Positions 43,513 to 52,225 of a DNA stretch of 64,000 bases are shown in pieces; position 1 is the first letter of the stretch; each line of letters begins with the position of its first letter. Both the position numbers and the translations under genes were made by a program. The notes beneath the pieces were generated by a model. It searched no databases. It was given only the letters and a program-made list of their open reading frames with translations, and was not told where the DNA came from. The stretch comes from an uncultured Paracoccaceae bacterium (GTDB lineage Bacteria > Pseudomonadota > Alphaproteobacteria > Rhodobacterales > Rhodobacteraceae). The stretch lies in the NCBI GenBank assembly GCA_951812615.1, contig CATOSU010000003.1, positions 248,001 through 312,000 of the forward strand, given 5' to 3'.

Positions 43513-44376
43513 CTAGTGCTTCAGAACATGGTGCCTGAGGAAGGCAAGAACATCGGCCTGAACACCGGGATCGTCCAGCAATTCGTGCTTCTCCGACAGC
43601 GGCGGCTCGGAATAAACGATGGATCGGCCGCCATTTGTCCTGTCTACGGCATAGCCGCAATCGCCCTTGGTGGGCGGCCCGGGAAACCAGGGATCGTTTT
43701 CCGCCACCAGCGTCAGAACCGGTTCGCTGGCCGGCGCGGCGATGCCACCATATTCGGACCAGCCCGCGGTGCAGGTCCAGCCTTCGACAATCCGGGCGTT
43801 TACCCGTTGCGCGTCGGACCGGGGATCAAACGTTGCCGTGGTGATTGCCCCCTGGCTCAGCCCCATCAGCGCCATCCGCGTCCCATCCACGTAAGGCAGC
43901 TGTTTTGCCCGCTCTATTGCGTAACCTGCATCGAACTGGCGCATGCGCAGGGTGCCCCGGTACATGCCGCCCTCGAATGTCGCGGGGTTGCAGGACATTG
44001 GGTATTTCACCCGGGCGAGGCTGGCCGGGGCGATCACCAGAAACCCGTTGCCGGCCAAAAACTCCATTCGCTCGTGGGTGCCGGCCCAGACGCCGGTGCA
44101 TCCATGCAGGTAGATCACCGTGGGATAACGGCGTCGGTCCGAGCCATGGCGGATCATCAGTTCCGCAAAACTGACCCGTTCCGATCCGCCTTCCGTCGGA
44201 ACCCGGATCACCGCGGCCTCCCAGGCCCGGTGCATTTCCGCCGGGTCCGACCAGTCGGCTTCGGTCATCAGATCGGGGTCGGTAAAGGTCTTTGAGCTGT
44301 TGTGCAGTCCTTCGTCGGCGGCGCAGGCCATCTGCGCCAGCCCGGCCATGATCAATCCCAGAAAAGCCGTTCGCAC
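43513..44376 (-). CDS. Secreted alpha/beta hydrolase (dienelactone-hydrolase-like)
   Basis: About 287 residues. The GTG at 44376 begins a signal peptide (VRTAFLGLIMAGLAQMACA); a TTG at 44388, right after the rimO stop, is an alternative start. The hydrolase core has the oxyanion motif YLHGCTGVWAG (about residues 90-100), the nucleophile elbow GLSQG (about 173), an acid in VAENDPW and the His in EKHELLDDPG. It would act in the periplasm. The substrate is unknown, but esterase or lipase-like activity is likely. Transcribed after rimO. Confidence 0.8.
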   Translation of the reverse strand: MRTAFLGLIMAGLAQMACAADEGLHNSSKTFTDPDLMTEADWSDPAEMHRAWEAAVIRVPTEGGSERVSFAELMIRHGSDRRRYPTVIYLHGCTGVWAGTHERMEFLAGNGFLVIAPASLARVKYPMSCNPATFEGGMYRGTLRMRQFDAGYAIERAKQLPYVDGTRMALMGLSQGAITTATFDPRSDAQRVNARIVEGWTCTAGWSEYGGIAAPASEPVLTLVAENDPWFPGPPTKGDCGYAVDRTNGGRSIVYSEPPLSEKHELLDDPGVQADVLAFLRHHVLKH

Positions 44377-44388
44377 ATCGCGTCCCAA

Positions 44389-45782
44389 TCAGCCGGGCGT
44401 CAGCCGCCCCCAGAGATCGTAGTCGCCGGCTTCTTCGACGTCCACTGTCACGATCTGACCCGGGCGCAGGTGTTCGAACCCTTCGTCGATAAACAGATTG
44501 CCGTCGATTTCCGGCGCGTCCGCTTTTGTCCGGCATGTCGCGGCCTCGTCATCGACCTCGTCGACGATCACCTCCAGCCGCTGGCCAACCTTTGCGTCCA
44601 GCTTGGCCGCCGAAATCCGCTGGGCGGTTTCCATGAACCGGTTCCAGCGGTCCTGTTTGATCTCCTCCGGCACGTGGTCTGGCAGGGCATTGGACCGGGC
44701 ACCGGCGACGTTTTCGTACTGAAAACACCCAACGCGGTCCAGCTGCGCCTCTTCCATCCAGTCGAGCAGGTGTTGAAACTCGGCCTCCGTTTCGCCGGGG
44801 TACCCGACGATGAAAGTCGACCGCAGGGTGATCTCCGGGCAGATGTCCCGCCATGCCACGATCCGTTCCAGTGTCTTCGCAGCGGCTGCCGGGCGTGCCA
44901 TGCGCTTCAGCGTGTCGGGATGGGCGTGCTGAAACGGAATGTCCAGATACGGCAAAAGCCCGCTCGACGGATCCGCCATCATGGGGATAATTCTGTCCAC
45001 AAACGGATACGGGTAAACATAATGCAAACGAACCCATGCACCTAGCCGGCCCAGCTCCCGGGACAGGTCATGTATGGAATCGGAAACCTCCCGGCCCTTC
45101 CACATGCTCACAGAATTCTTTCGATCTGCACCGTAAGCGCTTGTATCCTGAGAAATGACCAACAACTCCCGCACCCCGGCCTCCACCAATCGCCCGGCCT
45201 CGCGCAGGACTGATGAGGCGGGCCGCGACACCAGCCGCCCGCGCATATCGGGGATGATGCAGAACTTGCAGCGGTGATTGCAGCCCTCTGAAATCTTGAG
45301 ATACGCGTAGTGCCGGGGCGTCAGCTGCACGCTTGCAGCCGGCAACAGGTCGACGAAAGGATCCGGGTCCGGCGGTACGGCCTGATGCACCGCGTCCAGC
45401 ACCTGTTCGTATTGATGCGGGCCGGTCACAGCCAGAACCTTGGGGTGCGCGCCGGTGATGTATTCGGGATCCGCGCCTAGGCATCCGGTTACGACAACCC
45501 GCCCGTTCTCCGCCAGTGCTTCGCCGATAGCGTCCAGGGATTCCGCCTTTGCACTGTCCAGAAACCCGCAGGTGTTCACGATCACTGCGTCGGCCCCGGC
45601 ATAGTCGGGAGAAATGCCATACCCTTCCGCGCGCAGTCGCGTCAGGATCCGTTCACTGTCCACCAGCGCCTTGGGGGACAGCCCAGCGATACCATGCCGA
45701 TGGTCGGCTGGCCGGGACGCGGCGCGTCGCCCATGCGCGCGCGCGCGGCAAGATCGGGGCGGAGATCAGGTGGATTGCTCAT
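44389..45782 (-). pseudogene. rimO: rimO (ribosomal protein S12 methylthiotransferase), frameshifted near its N-terminus
   Basis: The N-terminus starts at ATG 45782 ([18 protein letters not shown]...[10 protein letters not shown]) in one frame. The rest ([11 protein letters not shown] onward, open from 45663) is in another. At 45673-45677 (plus strand GGGGG) the minus strand has five C where the family GCPK(A/N)LVDSE motif needs three, so the frame breaks right after the first cluster Cys. The downstream part is complete: radical-SAM CxxxCxxC as CNHRCKFC, the [13 protein letters not shown] motif and a TRAM domain at the end. RimO methylthiolates Asp in S12. Either a real inactivation or a homopolymer sequencing error. 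Confidence 0.85.
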
Positions 45783-45828
45783 GACCGGCGGCTATACGCC
45801 GGCCAACAGTCAACCGCAATCGACCGCC

Positions 45829-45884
45829 GCTTCATCTTTGTCCAAATACTCCCGCCGGAGGCGCGATTTTTCGTAGAAAAATCG
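45829..45884. repeat. Dispersed repeat copy plus terminator-like hairpin
   Basis: GCTTCATCTTTGTCC then AAATACTCCCGCCGGAGGC repeats the element of 2.1 and 31.9 kb. It is followed by CGATTTTTC (45864-45872) and GAAAAATCG (45876-45884) with a GTA loop, a perfect 9-bp hairpin with an A/T-rich stem. It lies just after the phosphomannomutase stop and upstream of rimO, so probably ends the envelope operon. Confidence 0.7.
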
Positions 45885-45896
45885 TTTGCCCCGGGG

Positions 45897-47393
45897 TCAG
45901 ATCGTCTGGTCGTAATCGCCGACCGCGGGCTCTGTCCGGATCACCGCGTCGATATCGGCAAAGATCGCCCGCATTTCCTCGTCGCTTTCGGGGCTCTCGC
46001 AGACGACCACAAGGTTCGGCGTGTTGGACGAGGCCCGCACCAGCCCCCAGGCGCCGTTGTCCAGTATGACCCGCGCGCCGTTCACCGTGACCACTTTGCT
46101 GATGCCGCGTCCTGCAATTCTGCCGCCATCGGCTGCAAGCGTCTCCAGCTTGCCGACCAGACGCTGCAATACGTCGTACTTCTCGGTGTCTGCGCAATAG
46201 GGCGACATCGTCGGTGTCGAAAACGTCTGCGGCAGCGCGCGGCGCAGATCGGACATGCTCTTATCCGGGTTGCGGTCCATCAGTTTGCAGATTTCCACGG
46301 CAACCCGCATGCCGCAATCGTATCCGCGGCCAATCGGCTCGGCGAGAAAGTAGTGCCCCGATTTTTCAAACCCTGCCAGAGCGCCGATTTCCTTGACCCG
46401 GCGCTTCATGTGGGAATGACCGGTCTTCCAGTAATCCGCCTTAACGCCATGCGCCTGCAACTCGGGATCTGAGGCAAACAGCCCGGTTGATTTCACGTCC
46501 GCGACAAAGGTCGATCCGGGATAGAGCTTGGCCAGATCGCGCGCCATGATCACGCCGACCTTGTCGGCAAAAATCTCCTGACCCTCGTCATCGACAACGC
46601 CGCACCGGTCGCCGTCACCGTCAAAACCCAGCGCCATGTCCGCACCCGAAGCTTTGACTGCCGCAGCCATGTCATGCAGCATTTCCATAGCTTCCGGGTT
46701 CGGGTTGTAATTGGGGAAGGTGTAATCGAGTTCATTATGCGAGGCGACGACCTCGACACCCATCCGTTCGAACAGTTCGGGCGCGAAGGCCGAAGCGGTG
46801 CCGTTTCCGGTTGCGCAGACCACCTTCAGCGGGCGGGACATGCGGAAATCGCCGACCAGATCGTCAAGGTAGGCTTCCTTCACCCCGTCCACGAATTCGC
46901 ATCCGCCGCCGGGTCTCGGCACGCCACGGCCTTCCAGCACGATATCGCGCAGTTCCGACATTTCGTCGGGGCCGTGGGTCAGCGGCCGGTCAAAGCCCAT
47001 CTTGACGCCGGTCCAGCCGTTCGGGTTGTGTGACGCGGTCACCATCGCCACCGCCGGAACGTCAAGGTGGAACTGGCTGAAATAGGCCATCGGCGACAGC
47101 GCGGGGCCAATATCCCTGACCTGGATACCTGCCTGTATCAGCCCCAAGATCAGAGCGTTCTTGATCGACAGCGAATAGTCGCGATAATCGTTGCCCACTG
47201 CAATCACGGGCTCGATCCCGCGGGCGTGCATCTGAGTACCCAACCCCAGCCCCAGCGCGGTAATGCCCGGCAGATTGATTTCGTCCGGGTATTTCCAGCG
47301 CGCATCGTATTCGCGAAATCCCGTCGGTGTGATCATCGGATCGCGAAGAAACGCCCAGCTGTTCTGGGTGACGGCGGCGGCAGGTTTGGTCAT
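45897..47393 (-). CDS. Phosphomannomutase/phosphoglucomutase
   Basis: A 498-residue alpha-D-phosphohexomutase. The phosphoserine loop is VTASHNPNGW (about residues 118-127), the magnesium loop GFDGDGDRCG (about 247-256), the sugar loop in EKSGHYFLAEP and the phosphate loop in RASSNTPNL near the end. Start chosen at ATG 47393 (MTKPAAAVTQ); the longer frame lacks conserved residues. It interconverts mannose or glucose 6- and 1-phosphates for envelope polysaccharides. It sits downstream of kdsA, in an envelope gene block. Confidence 0.93.
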   Translation of the reverse strand: MTKPAAAVTQNSWAFLRDPMITPTGFREYDARWKYPDEINLPGITALGLGLGTQMHARGIEPVIAVGNDYRDYSLSIKNALILGLIQAGIQVRDIGPALSPMAYFSQFHLDVPAVAMVTASHNPNGWTGVKMGFDRPLTHGPDEMSELRDIVLEGRGVPRPGGGCEFVDGVKEAYLDDLVGDFRMSRPLKVVCATGNGTASAFAPELFERMGVEVVASHNELDYTFPNYNPNPEAMEMLHDMAAAVKASGADMALGFDGDGDRCGVVDDEGQEIFADKVGVIMARDLAKLYPGSTFVADVKSTGLFASDPELQAHGVKADYWKTGHSHMKRRVKEIGALAGFEKSGHYFLAEPIGRGYDCGMRVAVEICKLMDRNPDKSMSDLRRALPQTFSTPTMSPYCADTEKYDVLQRLVGKLETLAADGGRIAGRGISKVVTVNGARVILDNGAWGLVRASSNTPNLVVVCESPESDEEMRAIFADIDAVIRTEPAVGDYDQTI

Positions 47394-47412
47394 GAAATCA
47401 GTCCCGGACAAA

Positions 47413-48246
47413 TCAGATTGAAACTGGGTTCGCCTTAGCAAGCGCGTCAAACCGCATCAATGTCTCAATCAGCCCCGGCATGTCCTCCAGCCGGATCATG
47501 TTCGGACCGTCGCAGGGCGCATTATCCGGGTCCTGATGGGTTTCGGTGAACACGGCGCCCACCCCAACGGCCACAGCCGCCCGCGCCAGAACCGGCGCAA
47601 ATTCGCGCTGTCCGCCCGAAGCACCGCCCAGTCCGCCGGGTTGTGCGACAGCGTGGGTGGCATCCATTACCACCGGATACCCCGTCCGCGCCATTTCCGG
47701 CAGTGCCTGCATGTCCACGACCAGCCGGTTATAGCCAAAACTGACCCCGCGTTCGGTCAGCAGGATCCGGTCGTTGCCTGTACTTTCGATCTTGGCGGCC
47801 ACGTTGGGGATGTCCCACGGCGCCAGAAACTGCCCCTTCTTGACGTTGATCACCGCGCCGGTTTCACCGGCCGCAAGCAGCAGCGCGGTCTGTCGGCATA
47901 AGAATGCAGGGATCTGCAGCACGTCACAGACCTCGGCCACCGGCGCGCATTGTTCCTTTTCGTGGATATCGGTCAGCACCGGCACTCCGACGGCCTCGCG
48001 CACGGACTGCAGAACCTTCAGCCCGGCCTCCAGCCCCAGCGCCGGCATTGCGTTGACCGAGGTACGGTTCGCCTTGTCGAAGGACCCTTTGAATATGTAC
48101 TGCGCACCCGCCGCGTCGCAGGCTTCTTTCATAACGCCTGCAATCATCTGCGCGTGATCCGCGCTTTCCAGCTGGCAGGGGCCGGCGATCAGCGTCAGGG
48201 GGCGGTCGTTTCCGACCACCAGACCCGCAATCGGAACATGCTTCAT
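47413..48246 (-). CDS. kdsA: 3-deoxy-8-phosphooctulonate (KDO-8-P) synthase
   Basis: A 277-residue TIM-barrel aldolase. LTLIAGPCQLES, QYIFKGSFDKANRTS (about residues 50-64), PVLTDIHE, FLCRQTALL and the closing VFTETHQDPDNAPCDGPNM are the standard KdsA blocks. It joins phosphoenolpyruvate to arabinose 5-phosphate to make KDO 8-phosphate for lipid A core or capsule. The Cys in GPCQLES also appears in metal-independent enzymes, so metal dependence is open. The ATG at 48246 overlaps the preceding stop as TGATG, linking it to the KpsE-like gene. Confidence 0.96.
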   Translation of the reverse strand: MKHVPIAGLVVGNDRPLTLIAGPCQLESADHAQMIAGVMKEACDAAGAQYIFKGSFDKANRTSVNAMPALGLEAGLKVLQSVREAVGVPVLTDIHEKEQCAPVAEVCDVLQIPAFLCRQTALLLAAGETGAVINVKKGQFLAPWDIPNVAAKIESTGNDRILLTERGVSFGYNRLVVDMQALPEMARTGYPVVMDATHAVAQPGGLGGASGGQREFAPVLARAAVAVGVGAVFTETHQDPDNAPCDGPNMIRLEDMPGLIETLMRFDALAKANPVSI

Positions 48247-49937
48247 CAACTGGTCACCTGTTCGCGCAGAATCGACGCCGTAAGGGAGAACATCAGATAG
48301 ACTCCGGCGAAAATCAGGAAAGAGAGAATGGTGTTTTCGAATTTCCGCGGGTAACTCGGCGACTCGCTGGGCACCGGCACAACGGAGGTCGTGAGGTATC
48401 GCACCTGCCGGTTGGCCTCCATCCGCGTCTGCTCCACCTGTTGCAGCGCGGATTGCAGCATCAGGTCCCGCGTGGCCAGATCCGCTTCGGCCATCTGGAT
48501 GCGCACGGCCAGTTGTGCGAGCGAGTTTTCACCCTTGCTGGCATCCGTCATCCGCGCGTTCAACTGAGCCAGCAGCGCCTTCAGCCGCCGGATATCGCCC
48601 TGCGCGCCCTGAACCTTGGCCTGGTTCGGCCGGGCATTGTCCAGCAGGGCGGCCAGTTCCAGCTCGCGTTCCTGCAACTGGATTTCAACGTTGTTGATCT
48701 GACCGCGCAACGTGCTGATCACGCTCTGCGGGTCCAGTATCGCGCCTGCCTGCTGCAATTCGACCAGCTTCTGCTGGGCGTTTCGCCGCTCCTGTTCGGC
48801 CTTTTCGAACCCGGACATGGCGTCCTTCATCTGGTCGCCGCGCTTTTTCTGGCTCAACTCGTTCACCCGCTGTTCAGCGTAGGAAATCAGCTTCTCCGAA
48901 AACTGGGTCGCAATCTGGGGGTCGGCGGCGGACACCTCCATCCGGATCACACCTTCGGTCGGGTCGTAGCCGAGGTTCACGTTTTTCTTGTACGTCTTGT
49001 ACGCTTCTTCGTTGGTCGCACCGGGTTCCAGCCGCTGGATCGGGTCCAGCCATTCCTGAGTGAAATGCGTCTTGAACCCTTCGTCTTCGTCCAGACGCAG
49101 CATCACTTCCTTGGATTCAAGGAATGACTGTACCGCGATTGAATCCTGGCTGGTCGCGAACTGGGTGCCGCTGAGCAACCCGCCGATGCCGGAACCGCCG
49201 GCATTGTCCGCCTGAAGGATCAGGAATTCGGACTTGGTGGCGTACATCGGTGTTGCGATGTTGTAAAAGTAGTATCCGGCAATAAAGGTCGGAAGCAGGA
49301 CGAAAAACGCCAGCCGCGCGCCCAGCATCATCAGCTTGTGACGCCGCCGCCGCATGATGTCGCGCTGAATTTCGCCGATTTCACGCTGACGTTGTTCGGA
49401 CGGGCTCAGCTCGGTCGACGGCAAGGTCTGTTTCTGAACCGGGATGGTCTGTGGCAACTGAACGCGCGATTGCCGCTCGGGCGGTGTTTCGGCTTTTTCG
49501 GTACCCGCTTGTGGCACCACCAGTTCCAGCATGTTCGACCGCTGAAACGGATCAATGCCCCGTTCCCGCAACAGCCGCACCGCGTCGAAGTCCGATGTTG
49601 CCGGCAGGTTGTGCTGTTGTGCGACGCGCCGCGCCATCCGCAGTTGCCGTCCGGTCAGGCCTTCCCGGCGGATCGCGTCGATATCGGTTTCGCCTTCCAC
49701 TTCCCGTGCCGAGGCCACCTGACCCGAACGTGCCACCGGTTCCCGCTCCTTCGGCTGGGCCGGTGCATCCTCTTCCACATCGGCGCGGGTGACCGGGCGC
49801 ACGGGGCGCTGCGGCGTGACCGGTGCCTGTGCGGTGGCAGGCTCGTCCGGAGCCACCGGCGGATTGTCCTCCGGAAAGCGCGGCGTGGTCACGCTGCGCC
49901 GGATGCGAAATTTCTTAGCCTTGGGTTTCGTAGTCAT
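48246..49937 (-). CDS. Capsule polysaccharide export inner-membrane protein (KpsE/CtrB-like)
   Basis: A 563-residue polysaccharide co-polymerase. Residues 1-200 are a Pro/Arg-rich disordered cytoplasmic region with basic clusters. Helix 1 is about 205-226, followed by a periplasmic part (PMYATKSEFLIL, about 230-241) and long coiled coils (about 350-500), and helix 2 is about 535-555. KpsE/BexC/CtrB link the ABC capsule exporter to the outer-membrane channel. The long N-terminal extension is unusual compared with E. coli KpsE (about 380 residues). It overlaps the KpsT-like gene by 23 bases. Confidence 0.88.
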   Translation of the reverse strand: MTTKPKAKKFRIRRSVTTPRFPEDNPPVAPDEPATAQAPVTPQRPVRPVTRADVEEDAPAQPKEREPVARSGQVASAREVEGETDIDAIRREGLTGRQLRMARRVAQQHNLPATSDFDAVRLLRERGIDPFQRSNMLELVVPQAGTEKAETPPERQSRVQLPQTIPVQKQTLPSTELSPSEQRQREIGEIQRDIMRRRRHKLMMLGARLAFFVLLPTFIAGYYFYNIATPMYATKSEFLILQADNAGGSGIGGLLSGTQFATSQDSIAVQSFLESKEVMLRLDEDEGFKTHFTQEWLDPIQRLEPGATNEEAYKTYKKNVNLGYDPTEGVIRMEVSAADPQIATQFSEKLISYAEQRVNELSQKKRGDQMKDAMSGFEKAEQERRNAQQKLVELQQAGAILDPQSVISTLRGQINNVEIQLQERELELAALLDNARPNQAKVQGAQGDIRRLKALLAQLNARMTDASKGENSLAQLAVRIQMAEADLATRDLMLQSALQQVEQTRMEANRQVRYLTTSVVPVPSESPSYPRKFENTILSFLIFAGVYLMFSLTASILREQVTS

Positions 49938-50574
49938 AGAGCTGCTTCGCTTCTTCCAAGGTATCGAACATATGCAGTTGGCCGTTCAGCAGAACACCCG
50001 CAGATGTTGCGAACTTTTCCAGTATCTGCGGCGAATGTGAGACGATCACGATCGTCGTCGTTTTCAGCCGCTCCTGCAAAATCGAACCGGCTTTTCGGTT
50101 GAATTCCACGTCTGTCGACCCGGGCATGCCTTCATCAATGAGATAGATGTCAAAGTCCAGCGCCAGCATCAGCGAAAACGTGAACCGGGACTTCATCCCC
50201 GAGGAATAGGTGCCCAACGGCTGATCAAAGTATTCGCCCAGCCCACACAGCCAACGGCAATAGGCTTCGACGTAGTCGGGATCCATCCCGTAGAGGTTGG
50301 CAATGTAGCGGGAGTTTTCCATGGCCGAGATCTTTGAGATCACACCGCCCATGAACCCCAGCGGAAAGGAAACGTTGCTGGTGCGCATAATCTCGCCATC
50401 GTCCGGCTTTTCCAGCCCGGCCATCATGTTGATCAGCGTAGTCTTGCCCGTGCCGTTCGGAGCCAGAATGCCCATCGAACGGCCGATTTCGACCCGGAAC
50501 GAAACCTGATCCAGGATTACTTTGCGCTGACTGCCCGTCCAGAAGGACTTGCTGACATTTCTAAACTCGATCAT
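49915..50574 (-). CDS. Capsule polysaccharide export ATPase (KpsT-like)
   Basis: A 219-residue ATPase of the polysaccharide exporter class. Walker A is APNGTGKTT (about residues 39-47), the signature is YSSGMKSR (about 130-137), Walker B is IYLIDEGMPGSTD (about 152-164) and the H-loop is VSHSPQIL. The glycine pair of a typical signature is one Gly here, as in KpsT. It normally pairs with a KpsM-type permease; no such gene is next to it. The ATG at 50574 has no other co-directional gene upstream. Confidence 0.9.
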   Translation of the reverse strand: MIEFRNVSKSFWTGSQRKVILDQVSFRVEIGRSMGILAPNGTGKTTLINMMAGLEKPDDGEIMRTSNVSFPLGFMGGVISKISAMENSRYIANLYGMDPDYVEAYCRWLCGLGEYFDQPLGTYSSGMKSRFTFSLMLALDFDIYLIDEGMPGSTDVEFNRKAGSILQERLKTTTIVIVSHSPQILEKFATSAGVLLNGQLHMFDTLEEAKQLYDYETQG

Positions 50575-50763
50575 CACACTTCCCGGCACGGCGCGTGGTC
50601 CCGTGCGGATCTGGAGTGAAGTTACCCATCGCCTCTTCGTCCCCTTTACCAGAGGGGTGTTAACGGCTTACACACCGATTTTGGCCATATTATGTCGAAT
50701 CTCGAAACAAATTACCAACACCTTCGTGGTGTTATGGGTCGGAAATCGCCGCTCAAGCTCTGG

Positions 50764-50784
50764 CACACCGGTCAAAACGGTGTG
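50764..50784. promoter_or_regulatory. 7-bp dyad between the kpsT-like and uracil-glycosylase genes
   Basis: CACACCG (50764-50770) and CGGTGTG (50778-50784) form a perfect dyad with a GTCAAAA loop in the 254-base gap between divergent genes. It could be an operator or a hairpin in the leader of the glycosylase gene. The rest of the gap shows no open frame. Confidence 0.4.
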
Positions 50785-50828
50785 TTCGGCGATGTTTCCG
50801 AATTCGAAACAATACCGGCACGCGGGCC

Positions 50829-51428
50829 ATGACCGAAGATGCGGCCACGCTGGGCGGACGCATTCAGGCCTGCCGGATCTGTTCCGACCGTTTCGCTGCA
50901 ACCGAAACGCAACATGCGCCGCGCCCGGTTGTCTGGTTCCGGCCCGGGGCCCGGGTTTTGATCGCGGGGCAGGCACCGGGGGCCCGGGTGCATGAAAGCG
51001 GGCGGCCCTTCACCGACCCGTCCGGCGACCGTCTGCGCGACTGGACCGGGTTGACCGAGGACGCGTTTTACGACCGGGACAAGGTTGCAATCGTTCCAAT
51101 GGCGTTCTGTTTTCCGGGGTACAACGCGCGCGGTGCTGATCTGCCGCCACCGGCGATTTGCGCGCAGACCTGGCACGGCCAGGTCATGCGGCACCTGGCC
51201 GGTGTCCGGCTGACCCTGTTGGTCGGAGGGCACGCGCATCGCTGGCATCTCGGGTCGACGGCCTCTGTTACAGCAAACGTTGCCGCTTGGCGCGCACATG
51301 CCCCGGCGGTGTTTCCCCTGCCGCACCCCTCATGGCGAAACAGCGGATGGCTCCGGAAAAACCCTTGGTTCGGCAGTGACCTCTTGCCGGTCCTGCGCGA
51401 AGCCGTGCAAAAGGCACTTCATGACTGA
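50829..51428 (+). CDS. Uracil-DNA glycosylase superfamily protein
   Basis: A 199-residue protein of the UDG fold. Motif 1 is LIAGQAPGARVHESGRPFTDPSGDRLRDWTG (about residues 44-74), and motif 2 is LPHPSWRNSGW (about 164-174), the HPS-type loop. Only the first CxxC pair (ACRICSD, about 14-20) is visible, without the other two cluster cysteines of family 4. It would excise uracil or a damaged base, or be a divergent relative with another role. The stop overlaps the next gene by 8 bases. Confidence 0.82.
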   Translation: MTEDAATLGGRIQACRICSDRFAATETQHAPRPVVWFRPGARVLIAGQAPGARVHESGRPFTDPSGDRLRDWTGLTEDAFYDRDKVAIVPMAFCFPGYNARGADLPPPAICAQTWHGQVMRHLAGVRLTLLVGGHAHRWHLGSTASVTANVAAWRAHAPAVFPLPHPSWRNSGWLRKNPWFGSDLLPVLREAVQKALHD

Positions 51429-52206
51429 TCAAACTCCGCTCGACGCCGCCCATGCCGCGATGCAGGCAGCCCCGGATGACGATGGCGCGCGCCTGCGGTT
51501 CTATGACCGACTGGCTGACAGCGAACTGTTGCTGCTGCTGACCGGTGAGATTCAGGGCGACAAGGCTGATCCCCAGATATTCGAAACCTCCAGCGGTACC
51601 TTTGTTCTGGCCTTCGACCGCGAAGAACGACTGACACGGTTCACCGGGGCCCCGTCGCCCTACCTCGCTCTGTCGGGCCGGTCGCTGGCCAGCATGCTGG
51701 CGGGACAGGAGGTTGGGCTTGGCCTGAACCTCAGCGTCGCGCCCTCTGAAATCCTCATTCCCGCGGACGCGCTGGACTGGCTGGTGGAAACGCTGGACAA
51801 CCGCCCGGCGGAAATCGACGGTGACATCGCCGAACTTTACCCGCCGACCGGGTTGCCCGACACTCTGCTCACGGCGCTCGATGCGAAGCTGGCGACCGCG
51901 GTTGGACTGGCCGACTGCGCCTACCTCGCATCAACCCGCGACAGCGCGGGCGGGGTCGGGCACCTGCTGGCCTTTGTCGGTGCTCCCGAACCTGCAAGGG
52001 GTGCGCTGGCCTCCGCGGTCGGCGAAGCACTGACCTTTTCCGGTGTCGAGGCGGGCACGCTGGATATCGGGTTCTTTGCGCGAACCGACCCGATTGCCGC
52101 GCGCCTTGCGGCGACAGGCCTGCGGTTCGATCTGCCGGTGCGGGAAGAACCACGGCCCGCCGTTGTCTCTGCGCGGGATCCCGACAAGCCGCCGATCCTG
52201 CGATGA
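51421..52206 (+). CDS. SseB-family protein
   Basis: A 261-residue protein whose N-terminal half matches the SseB domain: PLDAAHAAMQAAPDDDGARLRFYDRLADSELLLLLTGE, then VFDREERLTRFTGAPSPYLALSGRSL and LGLNLSVAPSEILIPADALDWL (about residues 70-130). The C-terminal half is a second conserved region of unknown role. SseB was first described with enhanced serine sensitivity and type III secretion, but function here is unknown. It overlaps the glycosylase gene by 8 bases, so it is co-translated. Confidence 0.8.
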   Translation: MTDQTPLDAAHAAMQAAPDDDGARLRFYDRLADSELLLLLTGEIQGDKADPQIFETSSGTFVLAFDREERLTRFTGAPSPYLALSGRSLASMLAGQEVGLGLNLSVAPSEILIPADALDWLVETLDNRPAEIDGDIAELYPPTGLPDTLLTALDAKLATAVGLADCAYLASTRDSAGGVGHLLAFVGAPEPARGALASAVGEALTFSGVEAGTLDIGFFARTDPIAARLAATGLRFDLPVREEPRPAVVSARDPDKPPILR

Positions 52207-52225
52207 CCGTTCCGGCCACGGTGGG

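Noticed and set aside
49915-50574. Capsule ATPase called dead because of its unusual signature YSSGMKSR
   Set aside because: This form of signature is usual in KpsT-type exporters, and the other motifs are complete.
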